The notes beneath the pieces were generated by a model. It worked only from the letters and a program-made list of their open reading frames with translations. It was not told where the DNA came from and did no database searches. Below, in pieces: positions 1 through 11,200 of a stretch of 64,000 nt of DNA. Numbering within the stretch: position 1 is the stretch's first letter; the number at the start of each line of letters is the position of its first letter. Source of the DNA: Bugula neritina (Eukaryota; Bryozoa; Gymnolaemata; Cheilostomatida; Bugulidae). A program made the translations under genes and the position numbers. Location: positions 113,501 through 177,500 of the forward strand of contig OZ037766.1 in assembly GCA_964035545.1 (NCBI GenBank), in the 5' to 3' direction.

Positions 1-325
1 CTTACACTTCTATAGTCTTAAGTCAATGAGAACTACAATTGAATTCAGCAACAAAATCAAAAATATCCCCATGACAGTGACTTTGAACATTACTACTGCA
101 ATTACAACTACAAAACCTTATGATTATCTCATTGTGACTAGGACTAACTTAATGCTAAAGTGCATCTGTCATCTAAGAGTAATTATTTACCAAAAAGAAA
201 ACAATTATGACATCTACAAAATAATTATATTATTATTTTTTAGTCTTCATCGGCATTATTAGATTAATTCAATACATGTGTTGGTTAGTAATAACTATAA
301 GTAGCTGTAATAACTAATACCTTTA
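1..325. other. AT-rich flank, no gene seen
   Basis: Low-complexity AT-rich sequence with no convincing coding frame, RNA gene or element boundary. The 5' neighbour of the MITE at 326. Confidence 0.5.
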
Positions 326-669
326 GCCTAGGGCCACACGGTGCGTATTTTTGCATGCGAAAATTGAAATCACAAGTAGCAAAGGTGTCCACTGTACGCG
401 TTGAGAAAACATTCTCACTTGTCGCTCTGCATTCTGAACACAAGTGCGAATCGTCTTTGTCGTCGTCACCTAATTGGCTGGTAGTTATTCAGCGAGCCGA
501 ATTTCTTTATTTTAGTGCTACATTCCAGTAAATTGCATTTTATTCAAAGCGAGTGTGATTTAAAAATGAAAGCTTCATTTATCACGCATCACTGACGCTA
601 CAGTGGACACCTTTGCTACTTGTGATTTCAATTTTCGCGTGCGAAAATACGCACAATGTGGCCCTAGGC
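326..669. mobile_element. MITE with 70-bp terminal inverted repeats, PIF/Harbinger-like by TSD
   Basis: The first about 70 bases (starting GCCTAGGGCCACA) reappear as a near-perfect reverse complement at the right end (ending TGTGGCCCTAGGC), with only a few mismatches. The 344-bp element is flanked by the trinucleotide TTA on both sides (323-325 and 670-672). A 3-bp TTA/TAA target duplication is characteristic of PIF/Harbinger elements, so this class is inferred. The 200-bp interior has no coding capacity, so it would be a non-autonomous element mobilised in trans. Confidence 0.8.
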
Positions 670-2198
670 TTACCCAAATCATTTACTAACTAACTCAGTA
701 AGTGCATGAGTGGAAGTAAATTTAATCATAACCCAATGATCATGAAGATTATAATAATTGTAGGCTTAATTCTATTACTTATAGTTAGGGTAAACAAACT
801 GCTATCCATTTCATACACAAAATGAATAATAAATTAATGCACTAGATAACCACATGAATGATACTAGTTTACATATTTATTCATAATGCATCCCAGCTCT
901 CTTTTCTCCCAACATGTTTTTAAAACAAAAAATATATTCATCAACTGTGTGCTGCCATCTAACAATAACAATGTCAATATGAATATCAGAATATGAAAAC
1001 CTAAACCAAAAGAGCAGTTTCCCTCTCAACACCTACATATCATAATTTAATAAATAAGCATATGATGAAATGAGATGTGCAAGTTACTAATACTTGTGAT
1101 ACTTATTATAACTATACGTATAAATATTACCATTAGCAATATTAATAACGATACTATTAGTATAACTATAAGTATTACTAATAATTAATACCAGCAAGTG
1201 CAACCTAAAATGTTATACTAATACGAATACTAATAGTGATAGTAATAGTAATACGAATACTAATAGTGATAGTAATAGTAATACGAATACTAATGGCTGT
1301 CGAAATGAGTTAGAAAAAGAATAACGACTCCAAGACAACAGAAAATGAGGAATAACTAACAAAAATAAGTGTAACATTGTGACATTATGGTTATGATTAG
1401 GTTTAACTAATGCCTTAGCCCTTATGCCAATGGTAAATGTAAATTAAAATTGTAATACTAAATCTAACAGTAATTAGTAATACTAATAGCAATACTATTA
1501 GTATTAGTGAGTATTAGTATCACTGTTAGTGTTACCAGTAATAGTATTACTATTAGTATTTATATTACATTAGTATAACTATAAGTATAAGACTTTATAA
1601 CTAATAGTAATACTATAAGTATAAGTATTAGTATAACTATAACATTAATATTAATAATATTAAATTTAATAAAATAATTATATTATACTTTAAAACTATT
1701 CTAACTTTAGTGAAAACTTTAACTTCAACTTCAAGTTAATATCCCTATTACATTTACTGTAATACAAATACATAGATTGTGCTTAGTGGTGTGACTTCAA
1801 AATAAACCTCTAAAAATAATAGAAATCGCACGCTTCACAGTAAGTCTAATTCTTAGTTGCTCTGGATGGGGCTTATGATTACTATTAGATTCGGTACCAC
1901 TGAAGATGACTAGTGCGTCACTATGACCGAGTGATCAGTTTAAAGTTTCTCTTCTCAAAGTTCGCCAATGAGCATGCGTTTGTATTCATTTCCGTGTAAC
2001 TGCAGTCTCAACATGATTATAACAAGGTCAGAATATTAATTTTCAGTTATTGAAAATTTAAAAAAAAAATAAAACAAATGTTTTATTTTACATATTCCAA
2101 TTATTTTCAAAATTACAAAGAAAACAATAATAGACGCTGCGTAGTCCGACAGAGACAACAACTCCAATGTCATACGAAGACTATAACCGCTCACTTAA
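670..2198. other. Intergenic, degenerate trinucleotide-like repeats
   Basis: No gene recognised. From about 1120 to 1660 the sequence is a degenerate mosaic of TAGTAATAC / ACTAATAGT words, including a 30-bp unit repeated about 2.6 times near 1210-1295. The rest is AT-rich unique DNA. Confidence 0.5.
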
Positions 2199-2385
2199 AG
2201 AATCCCTGACCCACTTTACTTATATAGCATGAAAATATTCATCTATATCTTAGCTATCAATTAAGCATCCCTTTAAGGGTGGATGGCTATACTATTTCAT
2301 TTTATAACAACTTTAGTGCATGCATGTCCAAAAAACTTTCGGATTTCTAAGCTCTCAGTGCACACGTATTACGCCGGTTTCCGGT
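2199..2385 (+). repeat. Left terminal inverted repeat
   Basis: Reverse-complementary to 6857-7043. The outer 100 bases are the best conserved, and similarity decays toward the inner end (…CACGTATTACGCCG… against …GACGTATTACACCG…). Confidence 0.75.
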
Positions 2386-2965
2386 CTGCTTCGAGTCCTA
2401 GTTACTGTATAACTAATAGTAATAATTGCATACTTTCGCAGCGTGTTATTTTTAGCCACTGCAACACACAGATAAATCACTATACTGACATAAATTTTAA
2501 AACACAGAGTACAACTAATGCTCAATGAAAAAAACAAATGATACCATATTATTATTGATATTAGAAGCTAAAGTTACTTCCGTTAGAAATTTTGAGCATC
2601 GGAAAAATGAAATAGCCTCACCCTCACGATGTAATTAGAACGGGTGGCTAAGTACGGTGATAACACGATATTGTTAAAAGAAATTAGCTAAATCCAACGA
2701 GTGGCAAACTTTTCTATAAAACGTTACAAATAATTGCATATTCAATTATGTAACTTATTACGCTTCCAAATAGATTATCATTACCGTAACCGGATATTAC
2801 CAATATAACCTGTGCCTAGTAGTACTACTACTAGTAGTAGTCGCTCGCTATCTATATAAATTCGATTTCATATTCATATTGCTATTGGACTCTAATGAAC
2901 AAACTTATTACCTATATAGTATATTACTAGTTACACTTGCACTTACTGTCGACATGACTACACGA

Positions 2966-4194
2966 ATGGCTTCAAGTTCAAAAGGCAAATGCAAAAGAAG
3001 AGTGTGTGAAGCTGCAATGTGTTCGTACAAGGAAAAACACATGTTTAAATGGCCTGCTGATACTCACTGATACTCATACTGTGTGTGGTGAAAAATGGAC
3101 CAAGTTTGTCAATACGAAAAGAAAAAACTTTCTGCCTGATAACAACTCTCGTTTGTGTTTTCGGCATTTTGGTGATGAACAATTTACAAATATGGGCATG
3201 TATAAAGCAAAACTCATTAACATGTAAGTGAATAACTCACTCAAACTCATAGTGATACTGACTTAGTGATTGTGATAGAATTAGACGATAATGATAGTTT
3301 TTTAATGTTGATTTTCAACAATAAGTATAACTATAACTATTAAGTATTACTACAAGTTGGTATAAGTCAATAGGATTGTCATGACCGTGTTGATTCAATT
3401 TCATGTGACTATGACATAAACTTGCAAGTACAAGTTTGCATTTATGATTTACACGATAACCATTATTGTAAAGAAATTCATTTATAATGGCGATAATATG
3501 AAAGACTTATGATTATCAGAATGTGTCATAGTCACTTGGATACATACCATTAATATTATGATTCATACGCACTGATACTCATGCTATGAGTATGATACTG
3601 GTAATGGTGCCCATCATCAATACCAGTAAAAATTAATGGTAAATATTGTTCACTTAGCTTATTGAAAGAATAAAAATTCATTGTCTTTGATTTACTCTTT
3701 AGATTGCATTTAGAGAAAACAGCAGTCCCAACTATTCATTTAGTGGAAACTGAGGGTGCAACTGGATGCACTCCATTAACTCCTCGGAAACAAAGTCAGC
3801 AGGCGGCCACTATCACACCTAAAGAAGCTCGCTGGTTAAAAAGATCAGACCCTGGTTTTCTGTAAGGATTATAATATTGAAAATGCGATCTTGAGCAATA
3901 AAATTGAAATATGATATAGACAGCAATTGAGATTTTCTGCAGCTGTTTCAATAATACTTTTCCATTTACCTTCATATATAATAATATTTTAGAGCTTTGC
4001 CAAGTCAAACTAAAAAACCAGCTCTCAATCTTAAGCCAGAAGAGAAGGGCCTACAGAAAGGAATAGGACACAATAAATATGTGCAAACACCTAAAAGGAT
4101 GCAGAAAAAGATTAGAAGCAAAGCTGTTCAATGCTGGTATATAGAAATATGGCGAAATAGTATTGATCACTTAGCTCAAAAACTGAATTCATAG
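2966..4194 (+). pseudogene. THAP zinc-finger protein gene of the transposon, disrupted by a 10-bp duplication
   Basis: Three exons: about 2966-3223, 3703-3861 and 3993-4194. The N-terminus is a THAP DNA-binding domain. It starts KRRVCEAAMC, has FKWPAD where the family has its FP motif, a Trp in EKWTKFV, and the closing Cys-x2-His in SRLCFRHF. The usual C…C…C-x2-H zinc ligands are therefore visible. Introns begin GTAAGT/GTAAGG and end TTTAG, and phases match across both junctions (2 then 2). Exon 1 is broken in the middle of the domain: a 10-bp tandem duplication at 3059-3078 (GATACTCACT/GATACTCATA) shifts the frame. Without it the frame would run from Met to stop for about 200 aa. An ATG at 2954 is an alternative start. 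The C-terminal half is basic and unrecognised, with no transposase domain. It lies convergent to the gene ending at 4866. Confidence 0.65.
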
Positions 4195-4865
4195 CTTTTC
4201 TCCATATTTATTTTTATTTAAAATGCATGTTCTAATGCAACAAAAAACAAATATTTTTGTGTAATGGAAATAATATTTTTAATTTTCCACCTCAAGGTGT
4301 GTCAAAAATAAATTTGGACAATATATCTACTTGTAGTCTCAGTTTCCATTGAAATGTAAATATTCGTTTTCACTGTAGAGCAGCTGTATGTTTGGTTTTG
4401 TTGGTACTTTATTAGAGCCATAAATAGCAATGTGAAAACAATAAATAGCAATAAATAAAACAATATATTGGTAAAAATATGTAAAAAGTTATACTATGTC
4501 ACAAAGTTTCATAAAAACAATATTGTTATATTATATTATATTACATTGCATAAGATATTCTAGTGTACTAGGAATATGGCAATACCTGATTGCTCTACAT
4601 AACTAAGTAGTGAAGTAAATTCTATTTGTTGAATCAAAATTCAAGCATTGTAGAATATGATCTTAGAGTCACTTGAAAAGTTCAGCGCAAAAATAGTCAC
4701 CATATTGAAGTATATTCACCATTATTGCAACTCAAACTCGACGGTAAATTAATTTCAAAGGTCAGGGAGATTGCAAATAATGAGGTTTATTCTCATAGTA
4801 AGCTGTACACACTACAAGAGGCAGTAGCAACTGACTGCTACTAAAAATCACCAGAGTGTTAATGT

Positions 4866-6579
4866 TCATAAATCTTCATTGCACACGAATTTGCTGAACA
4901 TCCATTCAGCAAATTCTTCCTCATCATCAGTTGGGGGGAATGTAGCTTGCACCCAATCATATAAGCAAGCTGGTAAAGGGCGTCTCTCACCTTTTTTAAT
5001 ATCTGGAAACAGCCAGAACACCAAAAACCGGTAGCTGCAGAACCTTTTTTAGTGTTGAGAGAATGGGCCTTCTCATCAAACAAATCATCTACCAAAATAT
5101 ATGATTGGCTAAATAATCAAGTAAGACTATCTAGAAAAACTAACAATGACAGTTACTGATATACAGTAGCAATTGACTAACCATGATATCTCAGGTAGCT
5201 GCTGTATGCAACTTCTAATACAGCTGGTTGCGTCAATTGCTGTACTCCCGGGTGCTGTGTTATACATTCCATGCTGCTATCTAATCGAAGGTTTGCAGCA
5301 TGATCACGGCAACAAACAGACTGTTCCACTGTAGGCTGATTTTGGCAGCGGTGGCAAGTGCACCACTCCGTGGCTGGCCTTATATTTTTCTACAAAACAA
5401 ACAAGCTTTTCTAAAAACGTTATTACCAGTATCATCCACATTAAGTCCATTAATTACTGTGTCTAAATTTGTTTCCTGTACTTTTCTTTGTATTGAAAAT
5501 TGAGTCCAATGAGGCTGAAGTTTGAAAATACTTTAAAATCATGGGTTTTAAAATATTCCAAGTTTGCATTACTGTTCAAACTATTTTTATATTTATAGTT
5601 AAAAATTAATTAGATTTTTTGTATTAAAACAAACTCATAATTTTTGCTATGAAATAAACTAATTTTCAGGAATTTTAAAATATTTTATTGTTGTTAGTAC
5701 TATATGTTATACTATAAAAGCAGAAATTCAGAGAAATAAGGGGCTTAGAAATAAAATACTAAATACTATCATCGTGAATGCAAGTTTGACATGATTATGT
5801 ATGTGATTAACTTATTTTGTTAAGGATCGGTATAACTACAATTACAATAAAAGTGAATAATAATTATCATTATTATGCATTTATAAAAATACAGTCTTTC
5901 CCTTGACTTAAATTATCAGGTAAATCTAACTACAAATAATTAATACTAATACCTGTATTGGTAGTAGTAATAACAAAATTAGTATTGATCAAATATTTAA
6001 TTACTTGACTGGAATTTGTAATCATTAAATTTAATGATTATCACTTTATTATTAATAATATTATATAAACTGATAGCAATCATCAAATATTTAGCTTGTA
6101 ATTTGATATCATGCTTGCTCTAAAGCTTTAGTAGCACAAAACTCAGCTATATTAACTAATTAAGCCAGGATCAATACGAGCCTTGGCATTGAGCATTGGC
6201 ATTACGATTACAAAATGAAAATTAAATATAATAATTATAATAATTTATAACTTATACTAGCTTATACTTATAACTTAAAGTATTACTATTACTATTAGTA
6301 TTACGGTATTAGTACTACTATTAGTAACACTATAGTTTATAAAATTAAATCTTACTGATACTGTAAAATTATAAATATTATCACCTGTTGCTCATCAGTA
6401 ACATTAAAATCCTTGTCATGACTATCATCTCCATTTTCATCTTGATACGTAAACGGCTCAAACTGATAGCCCATTACTTCAGAAATCTCAGTGACAGCGT
6501 GAGTGTGATTGTCATAGTCATACTCATTGCGATTCTCACTGTGCTCAAAGTATTCTTCGTCAGAGCCAGATATGTTCAT
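4866..6579 (-). CDS. P2RX7 C-terminal-domain-like Cys-rich protein, transposon-borne
   Basis: Three exons on the minus strand: 6385-6579, about 5182-5389, and about 4866-5034. Exon 1 encodes an acidic leader (MNISGSDEEYFEH… then VMGYQFEPF), typical of invertebrate 'P2X purinoceptor 7-like' proteins. Exon 2 holds the Cys cluster WCTCHRCQ…SVCCRD and then ECITQHPG. Exon 3 has RRPLPACLYDWVQATFPP, the conserved tail of the family, and stops after CNEDL. The domain resembles the cytoplasmic zinc-binding ballast of P2X7 but no channel part is present. Exon 1 to 2 is in phase (CAG|GTGATA to GTAG). Exon 2 to 3 is out of phase with the strong donor GTTAGT. A weak GTCAAT donor four bases on restores the frame (about 191 aa), so decay is possible. 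Confidence 0.65.
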
Positions 6580-6856
6580 ATTGATATCGTATTTATGTTA
6601 TTTCTGTATTAGATTTAACTTTATCACAATTACACTGCACAGACTCGGACACGGTAAGTTAAAGTTGGTAGCTATGTCTTTATTGCCGCGAAATTTGTTT
6701 ATGAAATAAAACCTAAACTCCACAAAAAAACACTAATTGGGGGGCTAGACAGACGTCCGATAAATTAAAAATGCTAAAACTAAGGTTACATGCAACGGAA
6801 AATATAGCCTATATTTATTTTCCGAATGTCTTACAGGCGGCATTTCAATCTATTTC

Positions 6857-7043
6857 TCGCAACTGCGGTGTAATACGTCACAGAAAGGCGAAAAAATTTC
6901 TGGAAGTTTTTTGGACATGCATGCACTAAAAATGTTATAAAACAAAATTGTTTAGACCTGGAACCCTAAAAGAGTGTTAAAATAATAGCCAAGACATAGA
7001 TGAATATTTTCATGCTATATAAGTAAAGTGTGTCAGGAATTCT
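6857..7043 (-). repeat. Right terminal inverted repeat
   Basis: Partner of the repeat at 2199-2385. It ends in GTCAGGAATTCT followed by TTAA. Confidence 0.75.
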
Positions 7044-7330
7044 TTAAATAAAATATTCCATTTCAGTGCTTTATTGATTCCCTTTAGCCAATAGATAAAA
7101 GCAGGCCGCTGTGATGTTTGCAACAAAATTGATATTATAATAATTTGCTTTATAATTTAAAGCCCTGCTAAGTATATTGCCTTGCAGCATTCAATCCCGG
7201 TCAAAGAAAAAAATTAGCATCTCACAATTAAAACAATTAGTATATTTATACATGCATTTCTATTTCCAAGTGCATGCTTTGCTGGTAAGGTAACGATTAT
7301 AAAGCTGACAGCATTTGACTCCTCATCTGA
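7044..7330. other. Intergenic AT-rich, no gene seen
   Basis: Unique DNA between the transposon and the 27-bp array. No coding signal was found. Confidence 0.45.
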
Positions 7331-7333
7331 GCA

Positions 7334-7555
7334 AAACAAGCACCTGCTAGAAGGAAAGCAGAGCAAGCACCTGCTAGAAGGAAAGCAAAGCAAGCACCTG
7401 CTAGAAGGAAAGCAGAGCAGACACCTGCTAGAAGGAAAGCAAAACAAGCACCTGCTAGAAGGAAAGCAAAGCAAGCACCTGCTAGAAGGAGAGAAACAAG
7501 CACCTGCTAGACTCTAGAAGAAGAGAAACAAGCACCTGCTAGACTCTAGAAGGAA
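7334..7555. repeat. 27-bp minisatellite, AAGCACCTGCTAGAAGGAAA
   Basis: About seven near-identical units of 27 bp (AAGCACCTGCTAGAAGGAAA plus GCAAAGC). The last copies are degenerate and carry CTAGACTCTAGAAG. The unit is a multiple of three and stop-free on the minus strand, but nothing else suggests coding. Confidence 0.85.
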
Positions 7556-8261
7556 AACTGCAGATAGACTACACCTACAATCCCTCTTAAATACGTTACA
7601 CCTCTCCAGCTGCCACTAAAGCATCAAATCTTAGTCAGATATATTTTCATATTATATACTATTATATATTATTATAGTATAATGTAATATACATATATTA
7701 TAGTATTATATATTTCTATATGATGTGAGGTTCATAAAATAGTATATACTGCATGAATAGCATGAATAACAGCCTTGTACTGTGTTATCTAGATTTATTA
7801 AAAGCTGTGCAGGCAATAACAAACAAGTTGAAGAGATATAAATGATGATAGAGACACAAAGAAAGTAATAACTGAGCAAACACACACACAACTGCATGCA
7901 TATTATAGAACTAACTCTATACAAGAAATACAATATAAGAAATATACACTAAAAACATTATGTACAGTAAAAGTGGCACTGCCTATAATAACAAATTGGC
8001 AGCACAAATGCTGACTTTGTAGTGAGCATTAAATAGTATTACTGCAGTTTCTATTTTTAGCAATGTCACCAACGGGGAGGGAAACTCTAAGATATACGCT
8101 TGCTATAGCTGTATTGTAGATGCTATTATATAGTAACTGCTATAGCTGTATTGTAACTGCTATTATATTATTGTAACTGCTATAGCTGTATTGTAGTTGT
8201 AGATGCTATTATATATATGCAGGTTTAACTGCCATAGCCATCTGAGAGCTTGATTTGCCTG
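7556..8261. other. Downstream flank of MMP gene, simple repeats
   Basis: Likely 3' UTR/intergenic sequence of the minus-strand MMP gene. It contains a TATTATAGTATA-rich stretch (7640-7715) and tandem AACTGCTATAGCTGTATTGT words (8110-8215). No canonical AATAAA was identified close to the stop. Confidence 0.45.
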
Positions 8262-11200
8262 TTACAACATATAAAGTACGCCAACTACAAGCAAGATGGC
8301 GGAAATACGTCGGCTTCGAAGGTTAGCAGAATTTCTCCCACCAGGTGGAACATGTTTGCTGCTGACCATCTCGTCTCTACAATTCAGCTGACTGTCAACT
8401 GTTTTCCGACTCTTTTCATCAATTGCCATTTTCTCATCATCAAATCTCCAATAGTGTTCCCCGTGATAGAAGTAGACAACTCCTGTATAAGAGAATGTTA
8501 AGTCACTTGTATATCTATATTACATATTATATAATATCAAGTTACTTGTATGTCTATATTACATATTATATAATATCAAGTCACTTGTATATCTATATTA
8601 CATATTATATAATATCAAATATTTGCTGTTTGCTGCCACAAACTGACCATTGATTGACTCGGCAGCATCCACAGGCAGCCTCACGCCTTTCCAAACTCTC
8701 ATATTCCGAGGGTAGTTGGCCATGACTTCAGCACATGCTAGTTTATTCCGTCTGTTCCCTAGTCTCCAGTACATGTCATCTGAAGGTACCAGAGATGGTA
8801 TGACAGAGTATGACAGAATGTGACAGAATATGACAGAGTGTGACAGAGTGTGACAGAGTGTAATAAAATAAAATATTATGTTTAGGACACAATAACATCA
8901 ATTCAATAGACTAACAGGCTATACAACTTTACCACTGATAATGTAGGTGTGGTTATTGTGGGGCCACACAAACGCAGCGTCCACCTTTTTCACGTAGTGT
9001 TGCAAGCAGAAGTCGGCTATGGGACGTCCCCATATCGGTGTGCTCGCCTCTACGAAGTTGGTGTTCAGTGTGTAGTAGGAACTGCCTGCAACACCAGCCA
9101 ACAGATAACGCCCACTCATAGTATGACATGGCATTTATACAGCACATGAGTGACGCCAGTCACTTGGTTAACATGTGTTTGGAGTTGCTTTACCTATGAA
9201 TATGACCAGCTCTGGCTTGCCCCGCCCCTTTCGTTCGTAGTAAACTGCATCAATTCTGGTAAGATTCTTGGGGAGACCGTACCACAGAGAGTGAGTGATG
9301 ACAGCTTGATCTCTAACGATATTCGCTCTATCCAAGGACCAGAACAACTGCCACAGGAAATGCAATATGAGAGGCAAATCAAGGGGCACAAACTGGGGTA
9401 GCGATGAGTGCTTGTACACAAGACCTAGACAGAGGGAGGAGAGATAAGCAAAATAATTACATGATCTTTATAGAAGACGGTGATGTCCCTCGCGTGCTGC
9501 ACAGCGTCAACTCTACCAGGACATTTATCGGACGCGTTGGCAGTTACAGACGTCGTGTTGAATTCAGAAGTTGCAGCAGATTCCCCTGTAAAGATGCACA
9601 CAACTGTAGAATATTATATTTCAACAGTTAGGATATAATACAACTGTAGAATATTATATTTCAACAGTTAGGATATAACACAACTGTAGAATATTATATT
9701 TCAACAGTTAGGATATAATACAACTGTAGAATATTATATTTCAACAGTTAGGATATAACACAACTGTAGAATATTATATTTCAACAGTTAGGATATAATA
9801 CAACTGTAGAATATTATATTTCAACAGTTAGGATATAATACAACTGTAGAATATTATATTTCAACAGTTAGGATACAATACAACTGTAGAATATTATATC
9901 TCAACAGTTAGGATACAATACAACTGTAGAATATTATATTTCAACAGTTAGGATATAATACAACTGTAGAGTATTATATTTCAACAGTTATGTTATATTA
10001 CCTCGTGTTTTCACCAGAGTCAGCATTTGCTTCTCATAGACGCTGAGAGAGAGGCCATCCGAGGAGTTGTCGTACCACGGGTACATGACGGAGGAGCTGT
10101 TGTTAGAGTGCTCTAGTCCAAGAACATGTCCTATTTGATGAACAGCCACTGCATACAAACTCACACCACTACCTGCAGGGTAACATGTTACAGCGTGGTT
10201 AGCCAGGTGGAACACTAGCCAATAGAAGATGAGGTGAGATAATACTAGCCAATAGGAGGTGTGGTAGGATAAAACTAGCCAATAGGAGATGAGGTGAGAT
10301 AATACTAGCCAATAGGAGGTGTGGTAGAATAAAACTAGCCAATAGGAGATGAGGTAGAATTAATATTAGCCAATAGGGAGTGTTGCAGTACAAACCTATG
10401 GGGAGTGACAAATTGAGATTCCAGTCTTCTGCATCATCAAAGTGAACTTCTCCTCTCTTAAACTGGTCAGGGTAGAAGGAGTGTCCCAGAATACCCCCTG
10501 AAAGGTTTATCAACTATTACTTTAGTTACTGCTCTATCTAATAGAACTATATACCTGCTCTATCTAATAGAACTATATACCTGCTCTATCTAATAGAACT
10601 ATATACCTGCTCTATCTAATAGAACTACATACCTACTCTATCTAATAGAACTATATACCTGCTCTATCTAATAGAACTACATACCTGCTCTATCTAATAG
10701 AACTATATACCTGCTCTATCTAATATAACTATATACCTACTCTATCTAATAGAACTATATACCTTCTCCATCTAATAGAACTATATACCTGCTCTATATA
10801 ATATAACTATATACCTACTCTATCTAATAGAACTATATACCTACTCTATCTAATATAACTATATACCTACTCTATCTAATAGAACTATATACCTACTCTA
10901 TCTAATAGAACTATATACCTGCTCTATCTAATAGAACTACATACCTGCTCTATCTAATAGAACTATATACCTGCTCTATCTAATATAACTATATACCTAC
11001 TCTATCTAATAGAACTATATACCTTCTCCATCTAATAGAACTATATACCTACTCTATCTAATAGAACTATATACCTACTCTATCTAATAGAACTATATAC
11101 CTGCTCTATCTAATAGAACTATATACCTGCTCTATCTAATAGAACTATACACCTACTCTATCTAATAGAACTATATACCTGCTCTATCTAATAGAACTAT

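Larger units (their letters stand above)
2199..7043. mobile_element. 4.85-kb DNA transposon with long TIRs, carrying a THAP gene and a P2RX7-C-like gene
   Basis: The left end (from 2199, AGAATCCCTGACCCACTTTA) is the reverse complement of the right end (to 7043). The inverted repeat runs with interruptions for about 185 bp and includes shared blocks such as CATGAAAATATTCATCTAT and GCATGCATGTCCAAAAAACTT. Both ends abut TTAA (2195-2198, 7044-7047), consistent with a TTAA (or nested TA) target duplication. TTAA duplications with THAP-type proteins are known for Kolobok elements, and TTAA also for piggyBac. Inside are two convergent multi-exon genes, a THAP gene (+) and a P2RX7 C-terminal-like gene (-). 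No DDE-type transposase was recognised. The remainder (4200-4860, 5400-6380) is AT-rich intron or spacer. Confidence 0.8.

Noticed and set aside
7214-7503. CFPSSRCL / LLAGACFAF repeat frames.
   Set aside because: Artefact of the 27-bp minisatellite; no signal or neighbouring exon.
9404-9631. Plus-strand frame across 9404-9631.
   Set aside because: Antisense of MMP exon 6 and the adjacent intron repeat.
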